NCBI RefSeq assembly: GCF_000092025.1
Contig: NC_003065.3
Coordinates: 1 to 64,000, forward strand
Direction of reading: 5' to 3'
Length of the DNA: 64,000 nt
Source of the DNA: Agrobacterium fabrum str. C58
GTDB lineage: Bacteria > Pseudomonadota > Alphaproteobacteria > Rhizobiales > Rhizobiaceae
Part shown: piece by piece, positions 20,060 through 29,691 of the stretch
Numbering within the stretch: position 1 is the stretch's first letter
How the letters are laid out: each line of letters begins with the position of its first letter
Made by a program: the position numbers and the translations under genes
Notes under the pieces: model-generated
Told to the model about the DNA's origin: nothing
The model's input: only the letters and a program-made list of their open reading frames with translations
Database searches by the model: none

Positions 20060-20574
20060 TTTGCACCAGCTCCGCGTCACACCTGTCTTCATTTGAATAA
20101 GATGTTCGCAATTGTTTTTAGCTTTGTCTTGTTGTGGCAGGGCGGCAAGTGCTTCAGACATCATTCTGTTTTCAAATTTTATGCTGGAGAACAGCTTCTT
20201 AATTCCTTTGGAAATAATAGACTGCGTCTTAAAATTACGATGTCTAGATATAGATATGATTGTAAAATAACCTATTTAAGTGTTCATTTAGAACATAAGT
20301 TTTATGAATGTTCTTCCATTTTCGTCATCGAACGAATAAGAGTAAATACACCTTTTTTAACATTATAAATAAGTTCTTATACGTTGTTTATACACCGGGA
20401 ATCATTTCCATTATTTTCGCGCAAAAGTCACGGATATTCGTGAAAGCGACAAAAACTGCGAAATTTGCGGGGAGTGTCTTCAGTTTGCCTATTAATATTT
20501 AGTTTGACACTAATTGTTACCATTGCAGCCAAGCTCAGCTGTTTCTTTTCTTAAAAACGCAGGATCGAAAGAGC
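20060..20574. other. ipt 3' region and 6a promoter
   Basis: AT-rich; small plus-strand frames (20093-20368, 20308-20502) have no recognisable content. AATAA-type polyadenylation motifs occur after 20080 and again around 20330-20370. No clear single TATA for 6a; AATATTTAG near 20493 is a weak candidate. Confidence 0.5.
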
Positions 20575-21135
20575 ATGACTCGGCAAGGTTGGCTTGTACC
20601 ATGCCTTTCTCATGGCAAAGATGATCAACTGCAGGATGAACTCTCGGAGCTTTCAAAAGCTTATCGAAAAAAGTTCCAAACCGATCTGCACACTAAGTCT
20701 GGCGACATCATCGATCCTAGCGGGGAATTTCTGTACGTCTATCTCGATGAAGAGAATTATCGGATATGCCGGCAAAGCATGGTTCTAGTTTCAAATGCTC
20801 CTGATGGATTGATTGCCACGACGTTGGAGCCCTATTCTGACAGTTATACATTCCGGCAAGTGAGGGAGCAACTGCAAGCCTTCAGCGGAGACGGTGGTCG
20901 GATCAACTACAGCAGAAATGAACACTCATCCTCGTACTTTCTAACAATTCAGGCCAGCAACGAGTTCAAGCACGTAGGAGCCGTCCGGAACACTTTTGGT
21001 CAAAGCAAGGACATTTGGAAAAGGAGAATGCCAGACGCCAGCCAACCGTTGGATTATCACTTGATCGCTGTGGGCTGTTCAGCTTTCCTCCCTGAGGCTG
21101 CTCTTGATGACGTGGAGTCAGATGGTGCTGTCTAG
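20575..21135 (+). CDS. 6a: Gene 6a, plast family protein
   Basis: 186 residues. Plast blocks are present but diverged: EFLYVYLDEENYR, TTLEPYSDSYTFRQVR, SSSYFLTIQASNEF and DYHLIAVGCSAFLPEA. It is closer in style to 6b (VYVYLREDIAR, PIIALGSCHLSA) than to the b/5 group. Name taken from its place between ipt and 6b in nopaline T-DNA. From the literature 6a has been linked to opine secretion from tumour cells in octopine plasmids; the sequence itself does not show this. Confidence 0.87.
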   Translation: MTRQGWLVPCLSHGKDDQLQDELSELSKAYRKKFQTDLHTKSGDIIDPSGEFLYVYLDEENYRICRQSMVLVSNAPDGLIATTLEPYSDSYTFRQVREQLQAFSGDGGRINYSRNEHSSSYFLTIQASNEFKHVGAVRNTFGQSKDIWKRRMPDASQPLDYHLIAVGCSAFLPEAALDDVESDGAV

Positions 21136-21617
21136 TTTTAATGGCGCCGGGTTTCGAAGTCTATGTCATTCTAGTAGTTGCATCATAGAGGTGCTTATAA
21201 AATCTATTATTATGTCAAGGTGTGTCTGAGAACCTCGTTGTATTGAGTATTAAAGGAATAAGGCAATAGTATTGAACTTGTAGTTCTTGTCATATTCAAT
21301 CGAACCCGGAAAAACCTAGAGATAATTATATTCTTATTTAAGAGTAATGATGTTAAGTTGTTCATTGAATTAATTCAAATCACAATCTCACGGTATGGTT
21401 AGAAATAGACGCCCGTTAGATTGTTACCAGGCTAGATTCGAAAACTGCAAGCAACACCCATGATGGGTGGTGATGTTTTCCGAAAAAATTCCCTGCTTTT
21501 AGACGAAGATAACGTATTTATTTCGTTACTAGATGACATTGGAAACACGAAAAATAACAGAGATCCAAAGCACACTCTCATAGATTATGCGACTTTATTA
21601 GGAGTCGTCGACGGGAA
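21136..21617. other. Convergent 3' region between 6a and 6b
   Basis: AT-rich 3' ends of the two converging genes. A 66-codon plus-strand frame (21460-21660) overlaps the 3' end of 6b and shows nothing recognisable. Confidence 0.5.
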
Positions 21618-22241
21618 TTATGCCGAAAGATGGCATGACCCTAAAGCAATGATCGGATAATTGATAAGGTTTCCTGTCTGAGAATCTCTTGTTTCCGCTC
21701 CGCCAGTCTCGTCTTCATCGTCCATCTCATCGTCGTCATCTTCTCCTTCCTCAGTGTAATTTCCTCCCCGGGCATAAAAACCGTAGTTTTCATTGTTGAT
21801 TACGTCGGTCCCGAACCGAACAAAGCAGTTGCTTGGCATGATCGCTAAAAAGAACTGATTTGTATGCGGGCCTTGATAGTAGTGGACGAGGCCACCTTGA
21901 TCGCACCTTTCCTGCATAACTCGATTCAGCCTGCGTGCATCCATCAACCACGGCGGTATTGCAGTTGCCATTATTCCGGAGTTAGAGGAGTTGGACGGTA
22001 GGTGTCGACGCAAGGCGCATTGGCGTGCAATATCTTCACGAAGGTAAACATAGACCAGCTCTTGTCGAGTGAGGATGTACTCATCATCAAACTCACCAAG
22101 TCTAATCGCGGAAGGCTGAAAGTATACAGTTTCGGGAAGTAAAGCTCCGAAATCCGTTCTCGCCTGTTCCAAGCGACTCTGCATCTCGCCGGTGCGCAGG
22201 ATAAGCGTCAAATCTCGAACCTGCCAATTAGCTACCGTCAT
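21618..22241 (-). CDS. 6b: Oncoprotein 6b (plast family)
   Basis: 207 residues; induces tumours or cell-growth changes in some hosts and is reported to act in the plant nucleus. Residues 62-70 LVYVYLRED and 129-138 QFFLAIMPSN are plast blocks. Residues 164-178 form the diagnostic acidic stretch (EEGEDDDDEMDDEDE). The protein ends NYPIIALGSCHLSA. The sequence matches my memory of the C58-type 6b apart from a few substitutions. Minus-strand TATA (CAATATAAG) at about 22298-22306. Intact frame. Confidence 0.95.
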   Translation of the reverse strand: MTVANWQVRDLTLILRTGEMQSRLEQARTDFGALLPETVYFQPSAIRLGEFDDEYILTRQELVYVYLREDIARQCALRRHLPSNSSNSGIMATAIPPWLMDARRLNRVMQERCDQGGLVHYYQGPHTNQFFLAIMPSNCFVRFGTDVINNENYGFYARGGNYTEEGEDDDDEMDDEDETGGAETRDSQTGNLINYPIIALGSCHLSA

Positions 22242-22474
22242 CGCAGTTTTGGATGTACTACAAAATACCTGCCGCTGGTAAATCTGAGCCGTTGGTTCTT
22301 ATATTGACCTGGGAAGCCCATTGACGCCATTGGTGACCGTTTGATGCCGTGTGAAAACACGACAGATTGATAGCATTGATTAGCGCTTTTGAATTTTCAG
22401 CTGCTGAGCCCCGACACGCTGTCGCAAAAGTCGCCCTAGGCCCGCCTAACGATTTGTCGTCACTTGGCAAGGTG
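22242..22474. promoter_or_regulatory. 6b promoter region
   Basis: Minus-strand CAATATAAG at about 22298-22306 lies ~60 nt before the 6b ATG. The right part merges into the decayed ipt copy. The 101-codon minus-strand frame 22258-22563 is a shadow over these elements. Confidence 0.55.
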
Positions 22475-22895
22475 TGTGACCTGCACCTCATTTGTGGGCT
22501 CGCATGCACCGAAAAACTGCTGCATAATTGACCGCAAGCTTCATCAACGCAAGACATGCGCACGACCGTCTGACAGGAGAGGAATTTCCGACGAGCACAG
22601 AAAGGACTTGCTCTTGGAGGTAGGCCTATTTCTCAGGCACATGTATCAAGTGTTCGGACGTGGGTTTTCGATGGTGTATCAGCCGCCGCCAACTGGGAGA
22701 TGAGGAGGCTTTCTTGGGGGGCAGTCAGCAGTTCATTTCACAAGACAGAGGAACTTGTAAGGAGATGCACTGATTTATCTTGGCGCAAACCAGCAGGACG
22801 AATTAGTGGGAATAGCCCGCGAATATCTAAGTTATGCCTGTCGGCATGAGCAGAAACTTCCAATTCGAAACAGTTTGGAGAGGTTGTTTTTGGGC
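22475..22895 (+). pseudogene. Decayed third ipt copy
   Basis: The pieces of an isopentenyltransferase lie in order on the plus strand in shifting frames. CDLHLICGLACTEK (22475-22518) corresponds to the P-loop start, with the key Gly and Thr changed. LGDEEAFLGG (about 22694-22723) matches the LADEETFM or LGDSDAFL region. DELVGIAREYLSYACRHEQKLP (about 22796-22861) matches the C-terminal [17 protein letters not shown]. Total span is ~420 nt instead of 723, so there are internal deletions, stops and frameshifts. It is clearly non-functional and more diverged than the fragment at 10288. Some spellings look nearer to tzs than to T-DNA ipt. Confidence 0.75.
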
Positions 22896-22957
22896 ATACC
22901 TTTTGTTAGTCAGCCTCTCGATTGCTCATCGTCATTACACAGTGCCGAAGTTTGATC

Positions 22958-23210
22958 GATCTAGTAACATAGATGACACCGCGCGCGATAATTTATCCTA
23001 GTTTGCGCGCTATATTTTGTTTTCTATCGCGTATTAAATGTATAATTGCGGGACTCTAATCATAAAAACCCATCTCATAAATAACGTCATGCATTACATG
23101 TTAATTATTACATGCTTAACGTAATTCAACAGAAATTATATGATAATCATCGCAAGACCGGCAACAGGATTCAATCTTAAGAAACTTTATTGCCAAATGT
23201 TTGAACGATC
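22958..23210 (-). terminator. nos 3' polyadenylation region (NOS terminator)
   Basis: This matches, on the minus strand, the nopaline synthase 3' region known from plant vectors: it begins GATCGTTCAAACATTTGGC at 23210 and ends at the GATC of 22958. An AATAAA hexamer is at 23191-23186, about 40 nt after the nos stop. The region directs cleavage and polyadenylation in plants. Confidence 0.95.
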
Positions 23211-23230
23211 TGCTTCGACGCACTCCTTCT

Positions 23231-24472
23231 TTACTCCACCATCTCGTCCTTATTGAAAACGTGGGTAGCACCAAAACGAATCAAGTCGCTGGAACTGAAG
23301 TTACCAATCACGCTGGATGATTTGCCAGTTGGATTAATCTTGCCTTTCCCCGCATGAATAATATTGATGAATGCATGCGTGAGGGGTATTTCGATTTTGG
23401 CAATAGCTGCAATTGCCGCGACATCCTCCAACGAGCATAATTCTTCAGAAAAATAGCGATGTTCCATGTTGTCAGGGCATGCATGATGCACGTTATGAGG
23501 TGACGGTGCTAGGCAGTATTCCCTCAAAGTTTCATAGTCAGTATCATATTCATCATTGCATTCCTGCAAGAGAGAATTGAGACGCAGTCCACACGCTGCG
23601 GCAACCTTCCGGCGTTCGTGGTCTATTTGCTCTTGGACGTTGCAAACGTAAGTGTTGGATCCTTCACCATAAAAGAAAAAGCCCTTCTCGGCTCGTGGGG
23701 TTCGCTCGTCTAGTTCAAGAAGCCACTTCTCAGCTCTTTTAGTAAGAGAATTGGCTGGGTCGCGGAGTCTTCCGATGTTCATGACTGCCGGAACCGCATG
23801 AGTGATATAGTTGGAAAAGAATAGCACTTGCAACGGCGGGATGCAGATGATTCTAGCGGAAAATAGCTGGGCAAAGATGTTCTTGGTATCTTCGGGTAGA
23901 TCAATCACGCCAGCATCATCGCGATGAATTGGGAAACATGACAGTCCGAAAGACGCTTTCATTTCCTTGATGTTGACGTTACATTTTTTTTGATCCGATA
24001 GCTTAGACGTTATGGGCGAATTATCCGTCTCGAATATTCGCTTGAATCGCAGCTGTCTCTCGTACTTGATGGAGAAGCCATGGCCGCACACGACGACAAT
24101 ATCCTTTGTTGCGAGTTCGCCGTTGAAGTTGGCGAGTTCGTTGACGAAGCTGTCGTGAACGTCCGCACGGGTTACAATAATCAGTACACGGCTGGAGCGA
24201 ATAACTGCGGCAAGGTCATCACAGGCTGAGACCCTAAATGGACCGTTAATCATTCCCTCGGTGGTGATAACTCCTTCACTGGCCTTGATTGCTGAGATCG
24301 ATCCTGGATGATCTGCTGGTGCCCACAGCGCCGTGGGAACGTGCCGGGAGGCGAACCAAGCCGCTAATGCAGTCCCCGCGTGACCAGAACCGAGGACACC
24401 TACGGTCAAGGGAAGCGGATGGTGATCTGCGGCGGAAATAGGTAAAGAAGTTGCGGATAAGGTAATTGCCAT
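23231..24472 (-). CDS. nos: D-nopaline synthase
   Basis: 413 residues. Reductive condensation of arginine and 2-oxoglutarate with NADPH to nopaline in transformed cells. The N-terminal Rossmann motif VGVLGSGHAGTALAAWF has its GSGHAG at about 28-33. The rest is the octopine/nopaline dehydrogenase fold. The conserved NYITHAVPAVMNIGR block lies centrally and HACPDNMEHRYFSEEL toward the C-terminus. It is the rightmost T-DNA gene, next to the right border, and its product is the substrate of the noc genes that follow. Promoter and terminator are both recognisable. Confidence 0.98.
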   Translation of the reverse strand: MAITLSATSLPISAADHHPLPLTVGVLGSGHAGTALAAWFASRHVPTALWAPADHPGSISAIKASEGVITTEGMINGPFRVSACDDLAAVIRSSRVLIIVTRADVHDSFVNELANFNGELATKDIVVVCGHGFSIKYERQLRFKRIFETDNSPITSKLSDQKKCNVNIKEMKASFGLSCFPIHRDDAGVIDLPEDTKNIFAQLFSARIICIPPLQVLFFSNYITHAVPAVMNIGRLRDPANSLTKRAEKWLLELDERTPRAEKGFFFYGEGSNTYVCNVQEQIDHERRKVAAACGLRLNSLLQECNDEYDTDYETLREYCLAPSPHNVHHACPDNMEHRYFSEELCSLEDVAAIAAIAKIEIPLTHAFINIIHAGKGKINPTGKSSSVIGNFSSSDLIRFGATHVFNKDEMVE

Positions 24473-24770
24473 TGCAGATTATTTGGATTGAGAGTGAATA
24501 TGAGACTCTAATTGGATACCGAGGGGAATTTATGGAACGTCAGTGGAGCATTTTTGACAAGAAATATTTGCTAGCTGATAGTGACCTTAGGCGACTTTTG
24601 AACGCGCAATAATGGTTTCTGACGTATGTGCTTAGCTCATTAAACTCCAGAAACCCGCGGCTCAGTGGCTCCTTCAACGTTGCGGTTCTGTCAGTTCCAA
24701 ACGTAAAACGGCTTGTCCCGCGTCATCGGCGGGGGTCATAACGTGACTCCCTTAATTCTCCGCTCATGAT
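24473..24770 (-). promoter_or_regulatory. nos promoter
   Basis: Identical in my recollection to the widely used NOS promoter. The leader is short and AT-rich. A TATA-like CATAAATTCCCC lies on the minus strand at about 24524-24535. The wound/auxin-responsive element TGAGCTAAGCACATACGTCA, with two spaced TGAC-like half sites, is at 24640-24621. It spans to about the GATCATGAGCGG end at 24770. Confidence 0.93.
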
Positions 24771-24811
24771 CAGATTGTCGTTTCCCGCCTTCGGTTTAAA
24801 CTATCAGTGTT

Positions 24812-24836
24812 TGACAGGATATATTGGCGGGTAAAC
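24812..24836 (+). repeat. T-DNA right border repeat
   Basis: This 25-bp border reads TGACAGGATATATTGGCGGG followed by TAAAC, the nopaline right border nicked by VirD2. The flank to its right is the one seen in many binary vectors. No clear octopine-type overdrive follows. Confidence 0.98.
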
Positions 24837-24979
24837 CTAAGAGAAAAGAGCGTTTATTAGAATAATCGGATATTTAAAAGGGCGTGAAAAGGTTTATCCG
24901 TTCGTCCATTTGTATGTGCATGCCAACCACAGGGTTCCCCTCGGGAGTGCTTGGCATTCCGTGCGATAATGACTTCTGT

Positions 24980-26044
24980 TCAACCACCCAAACGTCGGAA
25001 AGCCTGACGACGGAGCAGCATTCCAAAAAGATCCCTTGGCTCGTCTGGGTCGGCTAGAAGGTCGAGTGGGCTGCTGTGGCTTGATCCCTCAACGCGGTCG
25101 CGGACGTAGCGCAGCGCCGAAAAATCCTCGATCGCAAATCCGACGCTGTCGAAAAGCGTGATCTGCTTGTCGCTCTTTCGGCCGACGTCCTGGCCAGTCA
25201 TCACGCGCCAAAGTTCCGTCACAGGATGATCTGGCGCGAGTTGCTGGATCTCGCCTTCAATCCGGGTCTGTGGCGGGAACTCCACGAAAATATCCGAACG
25301 CAGCAAGATATCGCGGTGCATCTCGGTCTTGCCTGGGCAGTCGCCGCCGACGCCGTTGATGTGGACGCCGGGCCCGATCATATTGTCGCTCAGGATCGTG
25401 GCGTTGTGCTTGTCGGCCGTTGCTGTCGTAATGATATCGGCACCTTCGACCGCCTGTTCCGCAGAGGTGCAGGCCTCGATCTGAAACCCGAACCGCTGGA
25501 GATTGCGGGAGCAGCGAGCAGTAGCCTCGGGGTCGATGTCGTAAAGTCGTATCCGATCGACGCCGATCAGCGCCTTGAAGGCCAAAGCCTGGAACTCACT
25601 TTGGGCACCGTTGCCGATCAGCGCCATCGTGCGCGAATCTTTACGGGCCAGATACTTTGCCGCGATCGCGGAGGTCGCGGCCGTTCGCAAGGCCGTCAGG
25701 ATTGTCATTTCCGACAGCAGCAGCGGATAGCCGCTATCGACATCGGAGAGCACGCCGAACGCGGTCACCGTCTGCCGTCCCGACTTCGTGTTTTTCGGAT
25801 GCCCGTTGACGTATTTGAAGCCATAGAGCGTTCCGTCGCTCGTCGGCATGAGTTCAATCACGCCGTCCCGCGAATGCGAGGCGATGCGTGGAATCTTGTC
25901 GAAGCTTTCCCAGCGCCGGAAATCTTCTTCAATGTAGCCGGCCAGTTGAACAAGGAAGTTCTCGATCCCGGTGCTGACCGCCAGATCCATCATGTTTTCA
26001 ACACTGATGAACGGAACGATGTTGAGGTTGGCAAGTGCAGGCAT
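24980..26044 (-). CDS. ocd: Ornithine cyclodeaminase
   Basis: 354 residues. Converts ornithine to proline plus ammonia with NAD+, the last step of nopaline breakdown in the bacterium. NAD-binding fold MALIGNGAQSEFQALAF near 140-156; ornithine-binding region with EMTILTALRTAATSAIAA and GVGGDCPGKTE. The frame runs back to 26095, but the ATG at 26042-26044 is preceded by AAGGGGG and gives the length known for pTiC58 Ocd. Last gene of the leftward noxB operon, 135 nt from the right border. Confidence 0.96.
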   Translation of the reverse strand: MPALANLNIVPFISVENMMDLAVSTGIENFLVQLAGYIEEDFRRWESFDKIPRIASHSRDGVIELMPTSDGTLYGFKYVNGHPKNTKSGRQTVTAFGVLSDVDSGYPLLLSEMTILTALRTAATSAIAAKYLARKDSRTMALIGNGAQSEFQALAFKALIGVDRIRLYDIDPEATARCSRNLQRFGFQIEACTSAEQAVEGADIITTATADKHNATILSDNMIGPGVHINGVGGDCPGKTEMHRDILLRSDIFVEFPPQTRIEGEIQQLAPDHPVTELWRVMTGQDVGRKSDKQITLFDSVGFAIEDFSALRYVRDRVEGSSHSSPLDLLADPDEPRDLFGMLLRRQAFRRLGG

Positions 26045-26091
26045 CTTTTGGCCCCCTTTATTGGTTTGATAGGCTGCCGGACGAGCCCCGA

Positions 26092-27174
26092 TCACACGGG
26101 TTCGGCCGTGATCGCGTACCCGGTAACTACCCGTTTCTTGAGCGTGGGCAGATCCAGCGGGCCGAGGTCTGGAAGCAGGTCGTTTTCTTCGGAGAAGTCG
26201 CGTCCGTAGCAGGCGCTTAAGATCCGCACGCCGCTTTCATGCAAGGGTGCAGACAGGCCGGCTGCTTTTGCCAGATGCAGGGTGGGGATCAGACCAAAGG
26301 GAACGTCCTCGAGCACGTAGCGCGTATCAAGGCTCTTCGGGCCTGCCGGATCGCTTCCGCGATCGACGAGGATCGATGATATTTCCGAGACGGATTGGCC
26401 GGATATGTCGAACGACAATCGGAAGTGATCGAAGGTCGACCGGACCGTTTTGCCGAAGGCTGACGCGATTGCCAGCCTTTCCAGATCGAGCGCCTCAAGG
26501 AACCGCCCGACGGCAGGCGTGACGTTGGTGTTCTGACCCCATTCCTCGGCCCGCTCGATACGCGACAGATTGCACAGCGCGATCCCCATGTGGTCCTGGG
26601 GATTGAGATTGCTCAATGCGATCGTAAGGACGTCGTCCTTCACGTCGAAGCGATCGCCGAACAGGGCGACACAGGTTTCGTGCGCCCGTTCTGCGAAACG
26701 GGCCGGTACCGTCGCCATATCGACCTTTGCCCGGATGGCGCCGATGTTGAACGTATCCGCCGCCCGCGGCTTGCAGGTCAGCACAGTCGTGCTCCATGCC
26801 GTGATCGGGATCTCGATTCCACGCTCGGCCAGTCCCTTGGCGAGATAAAGCGCCGCAAAGGAAAGATGAGCGCTGATAATCACCGAATGACGTGCGCTGA
26901 GGTGCGGCAGAAGAGCGTCGAGAACAAAGCGGTGGCCATAGGCGGGCAGTGCCAGTACGATCACATCGGCTTCGGTCAATTCCTCGGCGTTCGTGCAGAT
27001 ATGCGGGTGGAACTCTGTGCTGATCGCACCCGTGATCTTCACCGGTGCGCCGGCAGAGAAAGCAGCAGTTCTTTCGCGTGAACGCGACCAGATCAATGGC
27101 TCATGGCCATTCTGTAAGAGGAACGCCGCATACCCAATGGCGATCGATCCTGCTCCGGCTATTCCTACCTTCAT
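26092..27174 (-). CDS. NAD/NADP octopine/nopaline dehydrogenase family protein
   Basis: 360 residues from the ATG at 27174, preceded by an excellent AGGAGG. N-terminal Rossmann motif [19 protein letters not shown], then a central block [24 protein letters not shown] that corresponds to the NYITHAVP-type block of opine dehydrogenases. It lies between arcA and ocd in the nopaline-degradation operon with tight spacing, so it is co-expressed. The exact substrate is not evident. It could reoxidise an opine or an intermediate, or act on another amino acid-keto acid pair. It belongs to the same broad family as T-DNA nos on the other side of the border, but with bacterial signals. Confidence 0.85.
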   Translation of the reverse strand: MKVGIAGAGSIAIGYAAFLLQNGHEPLIWSRSRERTAAFSAGAPVKITGAISTEFHPHICTNAEELTEADVIVLALPAYGHRFVLDALLPHLSARHSVIISAHLSFAALYLAKGLAERGIEIPITAWSTTVLTCKPRAADTFNIGAIRAKVDMATVPARFAERAHETCVALFGDRFDVKDDVLTIALSNLNPQDHMGIALCNLSRIERAEEWGQNTNVTPAVGRFLEALDLERLAIASAFGKTVRSTFDHFRLSFDISGQSVSEISSILVDRGSDPAGPKSLDTRYVLEDVPFGLIPTLHLAKAAGLSAPLHESGVRILSACYGRDFSEENDLLPDLGPLDLPTLKKRVVTGYAITAEPV

Positions 27175-27250
27175 CCTCTTCCTCCTGGTTTCGAAGGGTT
27201 TGTCTCGGTGCGAGAGGCAAACCTCGATCGCACCGGGCAACACCCGGTGA

Positions 27251-28225
27251 TCAAAATGCTGTTGTCACCCTGTCGAACACGCGCCGGCCGAATAGGCTCG
27301 AGGCAAGATCGGTTATGAGGCGGGCAGTGCGCCCCCTCTCATCCAGAAACGGATTGAGCTCCGCCAGGTCGAGTGACGTGACAAGGCCGCTGTCATGGAG
27401 CATCTCCATGATGAGGTGCGCTTCCCGGAAGGTCGCTCCGCCAGGAACGGTCGTGCCCACTGCTGGCGCGATCGCGGGATCGAGGAAATCGACATCAAGG
27501 CTGACGTGCAATCTGCCGCTGACCTTACTCACGCGGTCAAGAAAAGCTTCGAGCGGGCGTACGACCCCTTGTTCGTCCAGAACCCGCATGTCAGCGACTT
27601 GAACACCGATCTCGGCAACCCGTCGCCTCTCTTCCGGATCGACTGAGCGAATCCCCATCATGGATACGTTGCGGGGATTTACAGGCGCGGCCAGCGGCGG
27701 CAGCCCTTCGAAGCCGGATTGGCCCGTATAGTAGGCTACGGGTGTGCCGTGGAGATTGCCGCTCGCGGTCGTGTGGAGGGTATGCAGGTCCGTATGCGCG
27801 TCCAGCCAAAGGACGAATTGCTCCTTGCCAAGCTCGGCTGTACGTTGGGCCACACCTGAGACGGTGCCAGCAGACATCGAGTGATCGCCGCCGAGAAAGA
27901 CCGGAAGATCGCAGCTGCGGGCCATCTCCAGAGCTTTCTGGGACAGACTGCGCGTCCATCCCACCAGAGCATCGAGGTTCTTCACCGCGGAATTGGGGTG
28001 GCTGAGTTCGGGTTCGACCGTTGGTGTCGCATCTCCGAGATCGGTGACAGCCCAGCCCAGCTCCGTCAGAACTTGCGTCAAGCCGGCAGTCCGAAACGCA
28101 TCAGGTCCCATCAGGCATCCGGGTTGGGATGCGCCACTTTGAACGGGAGCTCCCAGGATTTGGCACGTCTTCAACTCATTCTCCTTGCGATGCCGCGAAG
28201 CGTTGATTTCGCCAGCACCGTTCAT
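27251..28225 (-). CDS. arcA: Arginase
   Basis: 324 residues. Hydrolyses arginine, released from nopaline, to ornithine and urea. The Mn2+ site is evident: [19 protein letters not shown] (DAHTD) and SLDVDFLDP (DVDFLDP). The frame opens at 28276, but the ATG at 28225 gives the arginase length I recall for pTiC58. No strong Shine-Dalgarno precedes it, so coupling to noxA upstream is likely. The order nox-arc-ocd follows the pathway order. Confidence 0.95.
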   Translation of the reverse strand: MNGAGEINASRHRKENELKTCQILGAPVQSGASQPGCLMGPDAFRTAGLTQVLTELGWAVTDLGDATPTVEPELSHPNSAVKNLDALVGWTRSLSQKALEMARSCDLPVFLGGDHSMSAGTVSGVAQRTAELGKEQFVLWLDAHTDLHTLHTTASGNLHGTPVAYYTGQSGFEGLPPLAAPVNPRNVSMMGIRSVDPEERRRVAEIGVQVADMRVLDEQGVVRPLEAFLDRVSKVSGRLHVSLDVDFLDPAIAPAVGTTVPGGATFREAHLIMEMLHDSGLVTSLDLAELNPFLDERGRTARLITDLASSLFGRRVFDRVTTAF

Positions 28226-28272
28226 TTCTTGACTGCAACTTTGGTCACCGCACAGTTGCGATGGCCGAACGA

Positions 28273-29691
28273 TCACTCATGTGTCGACGCTGAAACGACT
28301 TCCTCGGCCTGCTGAGCTGCCAGCATCGACACCGTTAATGGAACGAAGGGAGGCCGCGGATTGAACAGGCCGACCTCGCCGGCGGTCAGCCCGGCGACTG
28401 ACTTCACCAGCTCGTGCACCGGGTAGCCGCACTGCCTTCCCTGACAGGGACCCATGCCCGCGCGCGTAAAACTCTTCAGCTGGTTGGGGCCTCGGCAAGC
28501 GCCACGGACAGCAGCTTCCCTCAACACGCCCGCGCTCAACTCCTCGCACCGGCAGACGATCGTTGCGTCGTCCGGCGGGGTCCGCGCAATATTCGGCGGG
28601 TAGGCCCCATCCAGAAATCGCCGGAACGACTTTTGCCGGCCATGCTGCGCTCTCAGCGGTTTTGTCTCGGTATCCGCCTGAGCGGCCGTCAGGGCGCCGT
28701 CACGAAGAAGGACGCCGATCGCGGCGATCTCTCCCTCGATCTCGGCATTGACGGCGCCTCCGATCCGCGCACCGTCCCCGGCTATGTATAGTCCGTCCGG
28801 ACCTGCGTTCATCCACTCGTCGCGCTCAAGCCGGAACGCTGACTGGCCGACATCCCACATCAGTTGCGCGCCGGCCGACACCGCCAACTGATGGCTTGGC
28901 ACCAGCCCCTCGTGAACAAGAAGGGATTTGACCTCCAATCTGTCGGACCTTCCGCTTGAAGTTTCGAACCGTACAGTTTCCAGTCGTCCGCTTCCCTTGG
29001 CGCTGATTTTGACCACGTTGCGTACGTGCCGAACGCCACTGAACTGCGGTAACCAGGCAATCCCTTTCAGGATTTGGCCAGGCTCCTGCAGTGCTCCGCG
29101 AAAACCGCGCAGCGAACGGCTGATGAGACCCCGAGGGGTCGTATCGAGATGAGCGACCGGCTTTGCCCCCGCGAGCCGCATCTGCTGCATATATAGCAGC
29201 GGGAGAGGCCCGCTGCCGACGACGGCAACGGGGCCTCTCGGCAACTGACCTGCCGTTTTCAACAGGATCTGTGCGGCGCCAACCGTCATGACGCCGGGTA
29301 GCGTCCAGCCGGTGAACGGAACCGGGCGTTCCTGTGCGCCCGTAGCGAGCAAGAGATGCCGTCCCCTGACGGAGCGAATTTCTCCGCCCCAGACGTATTC
29401 CACCGTCCAACCCTGGCTGAGCCTGCTTACCTGAGCATCCGGGATGTAGTCGGCGCCACAGGCCAGAAATGCTTCGACTTGCCGGACGCCGCGTCGATAT
29501 TCCGCCCCCAGAATGTTTATGATTGGGCTTGTAGCGTTGCGGCCGGCATTGCGCCAGATCTGACCTCCAGGCTGTGATTGCGAATCCAGCACGATGACGG
29601 ACAGACCGCCGCGTACAGCGCGCCTCGCTGCGGCCATGCCAGCGGGGCCGGCTCCGACGATCAACAGGTCGGCGCTCGAATGATGGTTCAT
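28273..29691 (-). CDS. noxA: Nopaline oxidase subunit A
   Basis: 472 residues. With NoxB it oxidatively cleaves nopaline to arginine and 2-oxoglutarate. FAD motif LLIVGAGPAGMAAARRAVRGG at 8-28, second nucleotide-binding motif VAVVGSGPLPLLYMQQM near 160. The C-terminal BFD-type iron-sulfur segment has Cys pairs in VCRCEEL and PCQGRQC. Its ATG overlaps the noxC stop as ATGA. The membership resembles hydrogen-cyanide synthase HcnB and the octopine oxidase OoxA. Confidence 0.95.
   Translation of the reverse strand: MNHHSSADLLIVGAGPAGMAAARRAVRGGLSVIVLDSQSQPGGQIWRNAGRNATSPIINILGAEYRRGVRQVEAFLACGADYIPDAQVSRLSQGWTVEYVWGGEIRSVRGRHLLLATGAQERPVPFTGWTLPGVMTVGAAQILLKTAGQLPRGPVAVVGSGPLPLLYMQQMRLAGAKPVAHLDTTPRGLISRSLRGFRGALQEPGQILKGIAWLPQFSGVRHVRNVVKISAKGSGRLETVRFETSSGRSDRLEVKSLLVHEGLVPSHQLAVSAGAQLMWDVGQSAFRLERDEWMNAGPDGLYIAGDGARIGGAVNAEIEGEIAAIGVLLRDGALTAAQADTETKPLRAQHGRQKSFRRFLDGAYPPNIARTPPDDATIVCRCEELSAGVLREAAVRGACRGPNQLKSFTRAGMGPCQGRQCGYPVHELVKSVAGLTAGEVGLFNPRPPFVPLTVSMLAAQQAEEVVSASTHE

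Larger units (their letters stand above)
1..24836. mobile_element. T-DNA (nopaline type), border to border
   Basis: This is the segment transferred to plant cells by the Vir system. It is bounded by 25-bp imperfect direct repeats at 1-25 and 24812-24836. The inside is AT-rich and its genes are single units with TATA boxes 30-110 nt upstream of the start codons, without bacterial operon spacing. Gene content (acs, 5, iaaH, iaaM, ipt, 6a, 6b, nos) is the nopaline-type set. The composition changes sharply at the right border to GC-rich operonic DNA. The window starts on the first base of the left border, so nothing left of it is visible. Confidence 0.97.

Noticed and set aside
24911..24917. TGTATGT to the right of the right border as an overdrive
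   Set aside because: Only a 7-base match to the octopine overdrive core and ~75 nt away; not enough.
24920..24957. Inverted repeat ATGCCAA / TTGGCAT as an ocd terminator
   Set aside because: Long loop and no T-run on the transcribed strand.
25226..26209. 327-codon plus-strand frame opposite ocd
   Set aside because: Mirrors the codon bias of ocd; no start signal and low-complexity Arg/Asp-rich product.
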